Of a stretch of 13,072 nucleotides of DNA, positions 6,333 to 13,072 are shown piece by piece. The position numbers and the translations under genes are program-made. The stretch covers positions 1 through 13,072 of the forward strand of contig JBDTTU010000111.1 in the NCBI GenBank assembly GCA_039930465.1, in the 5' to 3' direction. This stretch comes from LMDS01 sp039930465. Its GTDB lineage: Bacteria; Pseudomonadota; Gammaproteobacteria; Burkholderiales; Burkholderiaceae_C. The stretch's first letter is position 1. Each line of letters opens with the position of its first letter. A model generated the notes under the pieces. The model ran no database searches, was not told the origin of the DNA, and was given only the letters and a program-made list of their open reading frames with translations.

Positions 6333-9300
6333 CTAGGCGGTCAGCGCCGGTTTTGGCGTGCCCAGCGAACGCAGCACGTCGCGAATGAGTTGTGCGCGGT
6401 CTTTCGCCTCGGGCGTGGCGCGCTCGATGCGCAGCTTGTCGTTGCCGGCCAGCTTGATGTGGCGGTTCTTCTGTACCAGCTCGATGATCTTGAGCGCATC
6501 GACCGGCGGGTTCGGCTTGAAGCTGATCACCATCAGCCCGGGTGCGGCGTCGATCTTGGTCACGCCGTAAGGCTTGGCGAGCACGCGCAGGCGGTGCACG
6601 TCGAAAAGCGTCTGGCCTTGCGGCGGCAACTTGCCGAAGCGGTCGGTGATCTCTTCGAGCAGCGCGTCGATGTGCTCCGGCTTCTGCGCAGTGGCCAGGC
6701 GCTTGTACAAGGACAAGCGCATGTGCACGTCGCCGCAATACGCGTCGGGCAGCAGCGCAGGTGCGTGCAGGTTGATCTCGGTCGTGGCCGAGAGGGGGCT
6801 CAGCAGGTCGGGTTCTTGCCCGGCCTTGAGCGCGCGCACCGCTTCGGCCAGCATCTCGTTGTAGAGCTGGAAACCGACTTCCATCATGTTGCCGCTCTGG
6901 TTGTCGCCCAGCACCTCGCCGGCGCCGCGAATCTCGAGGTCGTGCATCGCGAGGTAGAAGCCGGAGCCCAGCTCTTCCATGCTCTGGATCGCATCGAGCC
7001 GCATGGCCGCGGCCTTGGTCAGGCCTTCGACATCGGGCACCAGCAGGTACGCATACGCTTGGTGGTGCGAGCGGCCGACCCGGCCGCGCAACTGGTGCAA
7101 CTGCGCCAGGCCGAACTTGTCGGCGCGGCTCATCACGATGGTGTTGGCGCTCGGCACGTCGATGCCGGTTTCGATGATGGTCGAGCACAACAAGAGGTTG
7201 TGGCGCTGGGCCACGAAGTCGCGCATCACGGCTTCGAGCTGGCGCTCGGGCATCTGCCCGTGGGCGACGGCGATGCGCGCTTCGGGGATCAGCTCTTGCA
7301 GCTTGTCGCGCCGAGCGTTGATGGTTTCGACTTCGTTGTGCAGAAAATAGACCTGCCCACCACGCTTCAATTCGCGCAGCACCGCCTCGCGGATCGTGCC
7401 GCTCGATTCGCTGCGCACGAAGGTCTTGATCGCCAGGCGCCGCTGCGGCGCGGTGGCGATCACGCTCAGGTCGCGCAGGCCTTCGAGTGCCATACCCAGG
7501 GTTCTCGGGATCGGCGTGGCGGTGAGTGTGAGCACGTCGACCTCGGAGCGCATCGCCTTGATGGCTTCCTTGTGGCGCACGCCGAAACGGTGTTCTTCGT
7601 CGATCACGAGCAGGCCCAGGCGCTTGAACTTGACCTTGTCGCTGATCAGCGCATGCGTGCCGACCACGATGTCAACGGTGCCTTCGGCCAGGCCTTCGAG
7701 CGTGGCTTTCACTTCCTTGCTGGAACGGAAGCGCGAGATCTCGGCCACGCGCACCGGCCACTTGCCGAAGCGGTCAGAAATGTTCTGGTAGTGCTGCTCG
7801 GCGAGCAGCGTGGTCGGCGCCAGGATCGCGACCTGCTTGCCGCCGGTCACGGCCACGAACGCGGCGCGCAGCGCGACCTCGGTCTTGCCGAAGCCGACGT
7901 CGCCGCACACCAGCCGGTCCATCGGTTGCGGCGACACCATGTCCTGTATGACTGCGTGGATCGCGGCCTGCTGGTCGGGAGTCTCTTCGAAGCCGAAGCT
8001 GGCCGCAAAGGCCTCGTAGTCGTGCGGCGAGAACCGGAACGCAAAACCTTCGCGCGCCGCACGCCGCGCGTACAGGTTCAGCAGCTCGGCCGCGGTGTCG
8101 CGCACCTGTTCGGCGGCCTTGCGCTTGGCCTTGTCCCACTGGCCCGAGCCGAGCCGATGCAAAGGCGCTTCGTCGGCGCTCACGCCGGTGTAGCGCGCGA
8201 TCAGGTGGAGCTGCGCCACCGGCACGTAGAGCGTGGCGTTGTCGGCGTATTCGAGGTGCAGGAATTCCGACGGCCCGTCGCCGAGGTCGATGTTCATCAA
8301 GCCGACGTAGCGGCCGATGCCGTGGTTCGCATGCACCACCGGGTCACCGACCTTGAGTTCCGACAGGTCCTTGATCAGCGCGTTGACGTCGCTGACCTGC
8401 TCCTGCTTGCGTCGGCGTCGCGCGGTCGGGCTGGTGGCGAAGAGCTCGGTTTCGGTGACGAACTGGATCGTGATGCCGGCGTCGGGTTCGAACCAGAAAA
8501 AGCCTTCGGCAAGCGGCGCCACGGCGATCGCGAAATGTTCGTCGCCGGCCTGGAATTCGTCGAGAGAAGCGACCGTCGGGGGTTCGATTTTGCTGTCGCG
8601 CAGCAGCTCGAGCAGGCTCTCGCGCCGGCCTTCGCTTTCGGCCACGATCAGCACTCTGTACTTCGTGGTGCCCACATGCAGCTGCAGCTTCTTCAGCGGC
8701 TCGGGTGCGCCGCGGTCGACGCTGAAATCGGGCAGCGGTCGCGCCCACTCGGTTTCCTGCTGGCCGCGTACCGCCAACTGCGGATGTTCGTTGCACAACG
8801 CGAAGAAGTCTTCCGGCCGCAGGAACAACTCTTCTGGAGCGAGCAACGGCCGTTCGCGGTCGTGCTGCAAAAAGCGGTGGCGCTCGCGCGTGTCGGTCCA
8901 GAAGCGCTTCAGCGCTTCGTCGATATCGCCGTGCAGCGCCAGCGAAGCGTTGCTGCCGAGGTAGTCGAAGATCGTCGCGGTCGCGTCGAAGAACAGCGGC
9001 AGGTAGTACTCGATGCCGGCGGTGGCGATGCCGGCGCCGATGTCCTTGTACAGGCGCACCTTGCTCGGGTCGCCTTCCATCTTCTCGCGCCAGCGCGCGC
9101 GGAAAGCGGCGCGGGCGTCTTCGTCCATCGGGAATTCGCGGCCCGGCAGCAGCCGCACTTCGGGCACGGGGTACAGGCTGCGCTGGCTGTCGGGGTCGAA
9201 GGTGCGGATCGAATCGACCTCGTCGCCGAACAGGTCGACGCGGTAGGGCACGGCCGAGCCCATCGGGAACAGGTCGATCAGGCCGCCGCGCACCGCGTAC

Positions 9301-9779
9301 TCGCCCGGCGAGACGACCTGGCTCACATGGGTATAACCCGCCAGCGTGAGCTGCGCCTTCAGCGCCGCTTCGTTGAGCTTTTCCTTCTGCTTGATGTTGA
9401 AGGTGTAGGCCGCCAGAAAACTCGGTGGCGCCAGACGCACCAGCGCGGTGGTGGCTGGCATCAGCAGCACGTCGACCTCACCCTGCTGGATGCGCCAGAG
9501 CGTGGCCAGGCGCTCCGAGATCAGGTCCTGGTGCGGCGAGAAGGTGTCGTAGGGAAGGGTTTCCCAATCGGGGAACACCGCCACGCGCAGTTCGGGCGCG
9601 AAGAACACCAGCTCGTCTTCGAGCCGCTGCGTGTCGGCGGGCTCGGCCGTGACGATCGCCGTGAGCTTGCCCGCTACTTTCTGCCTGCGTGCGAAGCGGG
9701 CGAGCAACAGCGCGTCGGCCGAGCCGGTGGGGCGGGGCAGCGTGAAGCGTTTTCCGGGGGCGATGTCGGGCAGGTGCAT
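6333..9779 (-). CDS. mfd: Transcription-repair coupling factor Mfd
   Basis: Mfd is a DNA translocase that removes RNA polymerase stalled at lesions and recruits UvrA. At 1148 residues it is of full family length. The UvrB-like N-terminal module spans about 1-340, with FPDWETLPYD near 69-78. The CarD-like RNA polymerase-interacting domain is at about 473-535 (KVGDPVVHANHGIGRY). The RecG-like translocase follows, with Walker A GDVGFGKT (626-633), DEEH (727-730), TATPIPRT (753-760) and QLRGRVGRS (896-904). The C-terminal regulatory domain is at about 1000-1148. All catalytic motifs are intact. ATG 9779 gives the standard MHLP... start but has no Shine-Dalgarno sequence; GCCCC sits directly before it. 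It is the first gene of mfd-serB and divergent from ispD. The gene avoids TTA, CTA and TCA almost entirely, which leaves a long stop-free antisense frame. Confidence 0.97.
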   Translation of the reverse strand: MHLPDIAPGKRFTLPRPTGSADALLLARFARRQKVAGKLTAIVTAEPADTQRLEDELVFFAPELRVAVFPDWETLPYDTFSPHQDLISERLATLWRIQQGEVDVLLMPATTALVRLAPPSFLAAYTFNIKQKEKLNEAALKAQLTLAGYTHVSQVVSPGEYAVRGGLIDLFPMGSAVPYRVDLFGDEVDSIRTFDPDSQRSLYPVPEVRLLPGREFPMDEDARAAFRARWREKMEGDPSKVRLYKDIGAGIATAGIEYYLPLFFDATATIFDYLGSNASLALHGDIDEALKRFWTDTRERHRFLQHDRERPLLAPEELFLRPEDFFALCNEHPQLAVRGQQETEWARPLPDFSVDRGAPEPLKKLQLHVGTTKYRVLIVAESEGRRESLLELLRDSKIEPPTVASLDEFQAGDEHFAIAVAPLAEGFFWFEPDAGITIQFVTETELFATSPTARRRRKQEQVSDVNALIKDLSELKVGDPVVHANHGIGRYVGLMNIDLGDGPSEFLHLEYADNATLYVPVAQLHLIARYTGVSADEAPLHRLGSGQWDKAKRKAAEQVRDTAAELLNLYARRAAREGFAFRFSPHDYEAFAASFGFEETPDQQAAIHAVIQDMVSPQPMDRLVCGDVGFGKTEVALRAAFVAVTGGKQVAILAPTTLLAEQHYQNISDRFGKWPVRVAEISRFRSSKEVKATLEGLAEGTVDIVVGTHALISDKVKFKRLGLLVIDEEHRFGVRHKEAIKAMRSEVDVLTLTATPIPRTLGMALEGLRDLSVIATAPQRRLAIKTFVRSESSGTIREAVLRELKRGGQVYFLHNEVETINARRDKLQELIPEARIAVAHGQMPERQLEAVMRDFVAQRHNLLLCSTIIETGIDVPSANTIVMSRADKFGLAQLHQLRGRVGRSHHQAYAYLLVPDVEGLTKAAAMRLDAIQSMEELGSGFYLAMHDLEIRGAGEVLGDNQSGNMMEVGFQLYNEMLAEAVRALKAGQEPDLLSPLSATTEINLHAPALLPDAYCGDVHMRLSLYKRLATAQKPEHIDALLEEITDRFGKLPPQGQTLFDVHRLRVLAKPYGVTKIDAAPGLMVISFKPNPPVDALKIIELVQKNRHIKLAGNDKLRIERATPEAKDRAQLIRDVLRSLGTPKPALTA

Positions 9780-9794
9780 GGGGCTGAAAGCAAA

Positions 9795-9823
9795 TCGCCC
9801 CGCGAGGTGTTCCCACGGGGCGA
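9795..9823 (-). promoter_or_regulatory. Hairpin in the presumed mfd 5' leader
   Basis: TCGCCCCG (9823-9816 on the - strand) pairs with CGGGGCGA (9802-9795), an 8-bp stem around a 13-base loop. Inside the loop GUG-GGAA-CAC could form a small GNRA-capped hairpin. The 3' arm GGGGC could instead pair with GCCCC (9784-9780) immediately before the mfd ATG. The hairpin is directly visible; a regulatory role is inference. Confidence 0.4.
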
Positions 9824-9835
9824 ATGAGTGCCTCG

Positions 9836-9845
9836 ATTATAGAAT
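9836..9845. promoter_or_regulatory. Candidate divergent promoter elements for mfd (-) and ispD (+)
   Basis: A perfect TATAAT is read on the - strand at 9841-9836, which would start the mfd transcript near 9829 with a leader of about 50 bases. On the + strand TAGAAT (9840-9845) is one base from consensus and would give ispD an almost leaderless mRNA. Neither has a recognisable -35 hexamer, so confidence is moderate for mfd and low for ispD. Confidence 0.42.
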
Positions 9846-9855
9846 TCGCGCTCCC

Positions 9856-10563
9856 ATGACGCTTGCCGCCGCTTCGGTCCCCCCGCCTCGCCTCTTTGCA
9901 TTGGTACCGTGTGCCGGTGTGGGCGAGCGTGCCGGTGCCGGCGGGCCGAAGCAATATGCCTCGCTCGCAGGCCGCAGCCTGGTGGCGCACACCTTGGCGG
10001 CCTTGCAGGGCGTGCGCCGGCTGACGGGCATGCTGGTCGTGCTGAGCCCTACTGACAACTCGTTTGACGCTGCAGTGCCCGGCTTCGCCGGCTGGGTGTC
10101 GCGCGATGGCGGCGCCACCCGCGCACAGACCGTTGCCAGCGGTTTGCAAGCACTGCTGGCGCACGGAGCTGTGCCCGGCGATTGGGTGCTGGTGCACGAC
10201 GCGGCACGTTGCCTGGTGCGCGCCGAATGGGTCGACACGCTGATCGACACCTGTCTTGCCGACCCGTGCGGCGGGCTGCTCGCCTTGCCGGTGGCTGACA
10301 CACTCAAGTCGGAGCACGGCGGCCTCGTCAAGAGCACTGTCGACCGCCGTGGCCTGTGGCAGGCTCAGACACCGCAGATGTTTCGCATCGGGGCGCTGCA
10401 GGCGGCGCTGGCCGCGGCCGGCGCTGACATCACCGACGAGGCGAGTGCAATGGAAGCGATGGGTCAATCGCCGCGCCTCGTGCCCGGCTCGCTGGAAAAC
10501 TTCAAGGTCACGTGGCCGGCCGACTTCGACCTCGCCGAACGATTGCTGAGGGCTCGGACATGA
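9856..10563 (+). CDS. ispD: 2-C-methyl-D-erythritol 4-phosphate cytidylyltransferase IspD
   Basis: IspD joins CTP and 2-C-methyl-D-erythritol 4-phosphate to give CDP-ME, step 3 of the MEP isoprenoid pathway. It has 235 residues. The nucleotide-binding loop is VPCAGVGERAGAGGPKQY (17-34), with Lys32 of PKQY. GGATRAQTV (85-93) is the GG-x-x-R segment, VLVHDAARC (111-119) the metal/substrate-binding stretch, TPQ is at 172-174 and TDEA at 193-196. The C-terminal NFKVTWPADFDLAE (215-228) matches the ENxKVTxPxDLxxAE pattern. Cys19 replaces the more usual alanine in the first loop. ATG 9856 gives the family N-terminus; no Shine-Dalgarno sequence is visible. The stop overlaps the ispF start as ATGA, so the two are translationally coupled. 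It is divergent from mfd. Confidence 0.95.
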   Translation: MTLAAASVPPPRLFALVPCAGVGERAGAGGPKQYASLAGRSLVAHTLAALQGVRRLTGMLVVLSPTDNSFDAAVPGFAGWVSRDGGATRAQTVASGLQALLAHGAVPGDWVLVHDAARCLVRAEWVDTLIDTCLADPCGGLLALPVADTLKSEHGGLVKSTVDRRGLWQAQTPQMFRIGALQAALAAAGADITDEASAMEAMGQSPRLVPGSLENFKVTWPADFDLAERLLRART

Positions 10564-11066
10564 ACACCAAGGGCAGAGCGCCGATCTGGCGCATCGGCGA
10601 GGGCTGGGACAGCCACGCCCTCGTGGCCGGCCGCAAACTCGTGCTCGGTGGCGTGGAGATTGCGCACACGCACGGCCTGATGGGCCATTCCGATGCCGAT
10701 GCGCTGTGCCACGCCATCACCGACGCGCTCTTCGGCGCCGCAGCGATGGGCGACATTGGCTTTCACTTTCCCGACACCGACCTGCAATACAAGGGCGCCG
10801 ACTCGATCGCGCTGCTGGCCGAATGCGCGCGGCGGGTGCGTGGCGCCGGCTGGCTGATCGGCAACATCGACAGCACCGTCATCGCACAGGCACCGAAGAT
10901 GGCGCCGCACATTCTGGCGATGCGCCAGCGCATCGCGACTGCCTTGCTGGTGGCGATCGATCAGGTCAGTGTGAAAGCGAAGACGGCCGAGAACATGGGG
11001 CCGGTGGGGCGCGGCGAATCGATCGAGGCGCGCGCGGTCTGCATGCTGTTCAAGCAGCCGGCCTGA
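10560..11066 (+). CDS. ispF: 2-C-methyl-D-erythritol 2,4-cyclodiphosphate synthase IspF
   Basis: IspF cyclises CDP-ME 2-phosphate to ME-2,4-cyclodiphosphate with release of CMP, step 5 of the MEP pathway; the active enzyme is a trimer. It has 168 residues. Zinc ligands are visible as D17 and H19 in GWDSHAL and H51 in LCHAITDAL, equivalent to E. coli D8, H10 and H42. GHSDADAL (42-49), GDIGFHFPDT (64-73) and GRGESIEARAV (150-160) are the other signatures. KAKTAENMG (139-147) is the CMP-binding region. ATG 10560 is chosen because it overlaps the ispD stop and gives the family start. The gene ends 15 bases before the convergent envZ stop, with no obvious terminator between them. Confidence 0.96.
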   Translation: MNTKGRAPIWRIGEGWDSHALVAGRKLVLGGVEIAHTHGLMGHSDADALCHAITDALFGAAAMGDIGFHFPDTDLQYKGADSIALLAECARRVRGAGWLIGNIDSTVIAQAPKMAPHILAMRQRIATALLVAIDQVSVKAKTAENMGPVGRGESIEARAVCMLFKQPA

Positions 11067-11081
11067 AAGCCGCCACGTCGC

Positions 11082-12410
11082 TCAGGGCGCCTTCTTCAGC
11101 CGGATGTGCGCGAGCAAACCGCCGTCGGGCGCGTTGACCACTTCGAAGGTGCCGCCCATGCGCTGCACTGCTTTTTCGACGATGGCCAGGCCCAGGCCGG
11201 CGCCCGTGGCGGCTGTGCGCGCCGCGTCACCGCGGAAGAAGGGCGTGGTCAACTGGGCCAGCTTCTTCGGGTCGACACCCGGGCCGAAGTCGCGCACGCT
11301 CAGAATCACCCACGGCCCGGTGCGCGCGTAACTCACTTGCACGCGGGCGATGCCGGTTTCGGTGGTGCGCCCATATCGGCGCGCGTTTTCGAACAGGTTC
11401 TGCAGCACGCGGCCGAGTTCGGTGTCGTCGGCCATCACCTTGGTGTCGATCGCCACGCGCGAGCTGATGCGGATCTGGCTGGTGTCGCGGAACGCCGCCA
11501 TCTCGCGGTCGACCACGCCGCTCAGGTGCACCGGCGTCAGGCGCACTTCGCCCGGGCGCGCGTAGTCCATGAATTTGTCGATGATGGCGTCGAGCTGCGC
11601 GATGTCGAGCGCCATGTTGCCCTTGGCCTCTTCGTCCTGCACGCTCATCTCGGCTTCGAGGCGCAAGCGGGCGAGCGGTGTGCGCAGGTCGTGCGAAATG
11701 CCGGCGAGCATCACCGCACGATCTTGTTCCACCTTGGCAAGTTCGCGCGCCATGCGGTTGAAGCCCATGTTGACCTGGCGGATCTCGCTGGTCATCGTGT
11801 TCTCGTCGAGCACCGAATCGAACTCACCTTCGCGAATGCGGCTGGCCGCGAACGACAATTCCTTCAGCGGCTGGTTGATCAGGCGCGCGATGCCGGCCGA
11901 GCCGAGCACCGTGGCCAGCAGAGCGATGCTGACCCACAGCGAGAGCGTGCTCCAGGCGATCGGGCCGGCGCGGGTCGGGTCGGCTTGCAGCCAGAACGGG
12001 TCTTTGTCGATCGAGAAGCCCACCCACAGGCCGGCCGCGCCGTTGACCGAGCTGGCGACGAGCGTGTCGGCACCGAGCTCGGCGCGCAATTCGGCACCGA
12101 TGGTGCGGCTGAAGCGATCGACTTCGTAGGGCTCCCATTTGTCGTTCGGCTCACGCGGGGCGATCTTCAGCGACTCCTGGGTCGAGATGCTCTTCATCAA
12201 GGCCACACGGTTGATGCCATCGCTCGACAGCAGCGCGGCGCGCGTGAGTTTGGTGATGCGGGCGATCTGCTGTGCCGACTGCACCGCGCGCGGCTCGAAC
12301 TCGAGCGCCCGGAACGTCTGCACCCAAGCGAACACACCGCTGGCGAGCAGCAGCGCGAGCAAGAAGAAGGTGCGCCAGAAGAGGCTGAGCGCGACTTGTT
12401 GTTGGGGCAT
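11082..12410 (-). CDS. envZ: EnvZ-like sensor histidine kinase
   Basis: An inner-membrane sensor kinase of 442 residues, the probable partner of the OmpR protein encoded just upstream. TM1 is at about 10-30 and a periplasmic sensor domain at about 31-150. TM2 is at about 151-172 and the HAMP linker at about 173-225. The H-box AGISHDLRTPLARLRLEAEM (236-255) has phosphorylated His240, nearly identical to the E. coli EnvZ H-box as I recall it. The ATPase has the N-box LFENARRYG (Asn342), G1 RDFGPGVD (373-380) and G2 GAGLGLAI (403-410), all intact. ATG 12410 is 39 bases after the ompR stop, with only a weak ribosome site, consistent with an ompR-envZ operon. The signal sensed here is unknown; osmolarity or acid stress is inferred from the E. 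coli homologue. Confidence 0.92.
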   Translation of the reverse strand: MPQQQVALSLFWRTFFLLALLLASGVFAWVQTFRALEFEPRAVQSAQQIARITKLTRAALLSSDGINRVALMKSISTQESLKIAPREPNDKWEPYEVDRFSRTIGAELRAELGADTLVASSVNGAAGLWVGFSIDKDPFWLQADPTRAGPIAWSTLSLWVSIALLATVLGSAGIARLINQPLKELSFAASRIREGEFDSVLDENTMTSEIRQVNMGFNRMARELAKVEQDRAVMLAGISHDLRTPLARLRLEAEMSVQDEEAKGNMALDIAQLDAIIDKFMDYARPGEVRLTPVHLSGVVDREMAAFRDTSQIRISSRVAIDTKVMADDTELGRVLQNLFENARRYGRTTETGIARVQVSYARTGPWVILSVRDFGPGVDPKKLAQLTTPFFRGDAARTAATGAGLGLAIVEKAVQRMGGTFEVVNAPDGGLLAHIRLKKAP

Positions 12411-12421
12411 GGGAACGGATC

Positions 12422-12444
12422 GACGCAGCCGTGGTGGTTGCGTC
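12422..12444 (-). other. Small hairpin in the ompR-envZ intercistronic gap
   Basis: GACGCA (12422-12427) and TGCGTC (12439-12444) form a 6-bp inverted repeat with an 11-base spacer, within the 39 bases between the ompR stop and the envZ start. Such a stem could lower envZ translation relative to ompR, but a stem this short can occur by chance. Confidence 0.3.
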
Positions 12445-12449
12445 CCGGC

Positions 12450-13072
12450 TTAACCTGCTCCGTCCGGCACGAACACGTAGCCCACACCCCACACCGTCTG
12501 GATATAGCGGGGTTGCGCCGGATCGGGCTCGATCATCTTGCGCAGGCGCGAGATCTGCACGTCGAGGCTGCGGTCGAAAGGCTCGAACTCGCGGCCGCGC
12601 GCGAGCTGCGCGAGCTTGTCGCGCGACAAGGGCTGGCGGGGGTGGCGCACCAGCGCTTTCAGCATCGAGAACTCGCCGGTGGTCAGCGCGATCTGCTCAC
12701 CTTCCTTCGACAGGCGGCGCAGCGCCAGGTCGAACTCGAATGGGCCGAAGGTCACGGTCTGGGCGTCGAGCGCCGGTGCGCCGGGCGCTTCGAGCGTGGG
12801 CCGGCGGCGCAGCACGGCGTGAATGCGTGCAAGCAACTCGCGTGGGTTGAAGGGCTTGGGCAAGTAGTCGTCGGCGCCGACTTCCAGGCCGACGATGCGG
12901 TCCACGTCTTCCACCTTGGCGGTCAGCATGATGATGGGCGTGAGGTCGTTCGCGGCACGCAGGCGGCGGCAGATCGACAGGCCGTCTTCGCCGGGCAGCA
13001 TCAGGTCGAGCACGATCAGGTGCACGGTCTCGCGCGTCAGCAGGCGGTTGAGGGCCTTCGAGTCTTCGGCCA
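12450..13072 (-). CDS. ompR: OmpR response regulator (5' end beyond window)
   Basis: A DNA-binding response regulator phosphorylated by EnvZ and likely to control porin or envelope genes. The coding frame stays open to the window edge: upstream of the GTG at 13025 it reads ...LNRLLTRET before VHLIVLDLMLPGEDG, so that GTG is internal and about 40 N-terminal residues are missing. The phosphoacceptor is the Asp in IVLDLMLPGEDG. The receiver continues through PIIMLTAK (Thr) and DYLPKPF (Lys). The winged helix follows, with FDRSLDVQISRLRKMIEPDP and the terminal TVWGVGYVFVPDG. The close OmpR match plus the downstream EnvZ partner support the name. The stop is TAA at 12452-12450. Confidence 0.93.
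   Translation of the reverse strand, partial: AEDSKALNRLLTRETVHLIVLDLMLPGEDGLSICRRLRAANDLTPIIMLTAKVEDVDRIVGLEVGADDYLPKPFNPRELLARIHAVLRRRPTLEAPGAPALDAQTVTFGPFEFDLALRRLSKEGEQIALTTGEFSMLKALVRHPRQPLSRDKLAQLARGREFEPFDRSLDVQISRLRKMIEPDPAQPRYIQTVWGVGYVFVPDGAG

Noticed and set aside
5605..7188. A 527-residue - strand frame with SerB at its C-terminus as a fusion protein
   Set aside because: Residues upstream of the SerB start are an Arg/Ala-rich out-of-frame reading of mfd; SerB starts at 6315 just after the mfd stop.
6390..9827. A 1145-residue + strand reading frame opposite mfd as a gene
   Set aside because: The translation is low in complexity, matches no family I recognise, and mirrors a full-length Mfd with all motifs; codon avoidance in mfd explains it.

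Overview
The window reads as an ordinary chromosomal stretch of a GC-rich betaproteobacterium. Order Burkholderiales is likely, in the Rubrivivax/Leptothrix/Methylibium direction. This rests on protein style, on strong G/C third-position bias, and on the neighbourhood serB-mfd / ispD-ispF / envZ-ompR, which I recall from that group but could not check. I see no mobile element, CRISPR array, tRNA, rRNA or prophage signal. I did not find a convincing new multi-gene system. The points worth a second look are small regulatory and gene-integrity features.

Left half (1-5615), accessory metabolism and regulators. A 5'-truncated acetolactate-synthase-like ThDP enzyme (+) is followed by a 248-base gap with small hairpins. 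Next comes an OmpR-type response regulator (+) with no kinase beside it. Its last 77 bases overlap, tail to tail, an EamA/DMT transporter gene (-) that is interrupted by one in-frame TGA. Divergent from the transporter is an Lrp/AsnC regulator (+), coupled by an ATGA overlap to an RraA-like protein that keeps the aldolase residues missing from E. coli RraA. After this a 4HBT/THEM6-like thioesterase (-) and a MarR regulator (+) diverge from a short AT-rich spacer. That spacer holds two near-identical palindromes whose centres are 20 bp apart.

Right half (5605-13072), core genes. mfd and serB form an operon (-), covering transcription-coupled repair and phosphoserine phosphatase. Divergent from mfd is the translationally coupled pair ispD-ispF (+), steps 3 and 5 of the MEP isoprenoid pathway. 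Convergent with ispF is the two-component pair ompR-envZ (-), with ompR cut by the window edge.

How the genes work together: ispD and ispF act in one pathway. EnvZ and OmpR are a cognate sensor/regulator pair. The MarR protein probably represses itself and the thioesterase. The Lrp protein probably controls the transporter and/or the RraA-like enzyme. The remaining neighbours look functionally unrelated.
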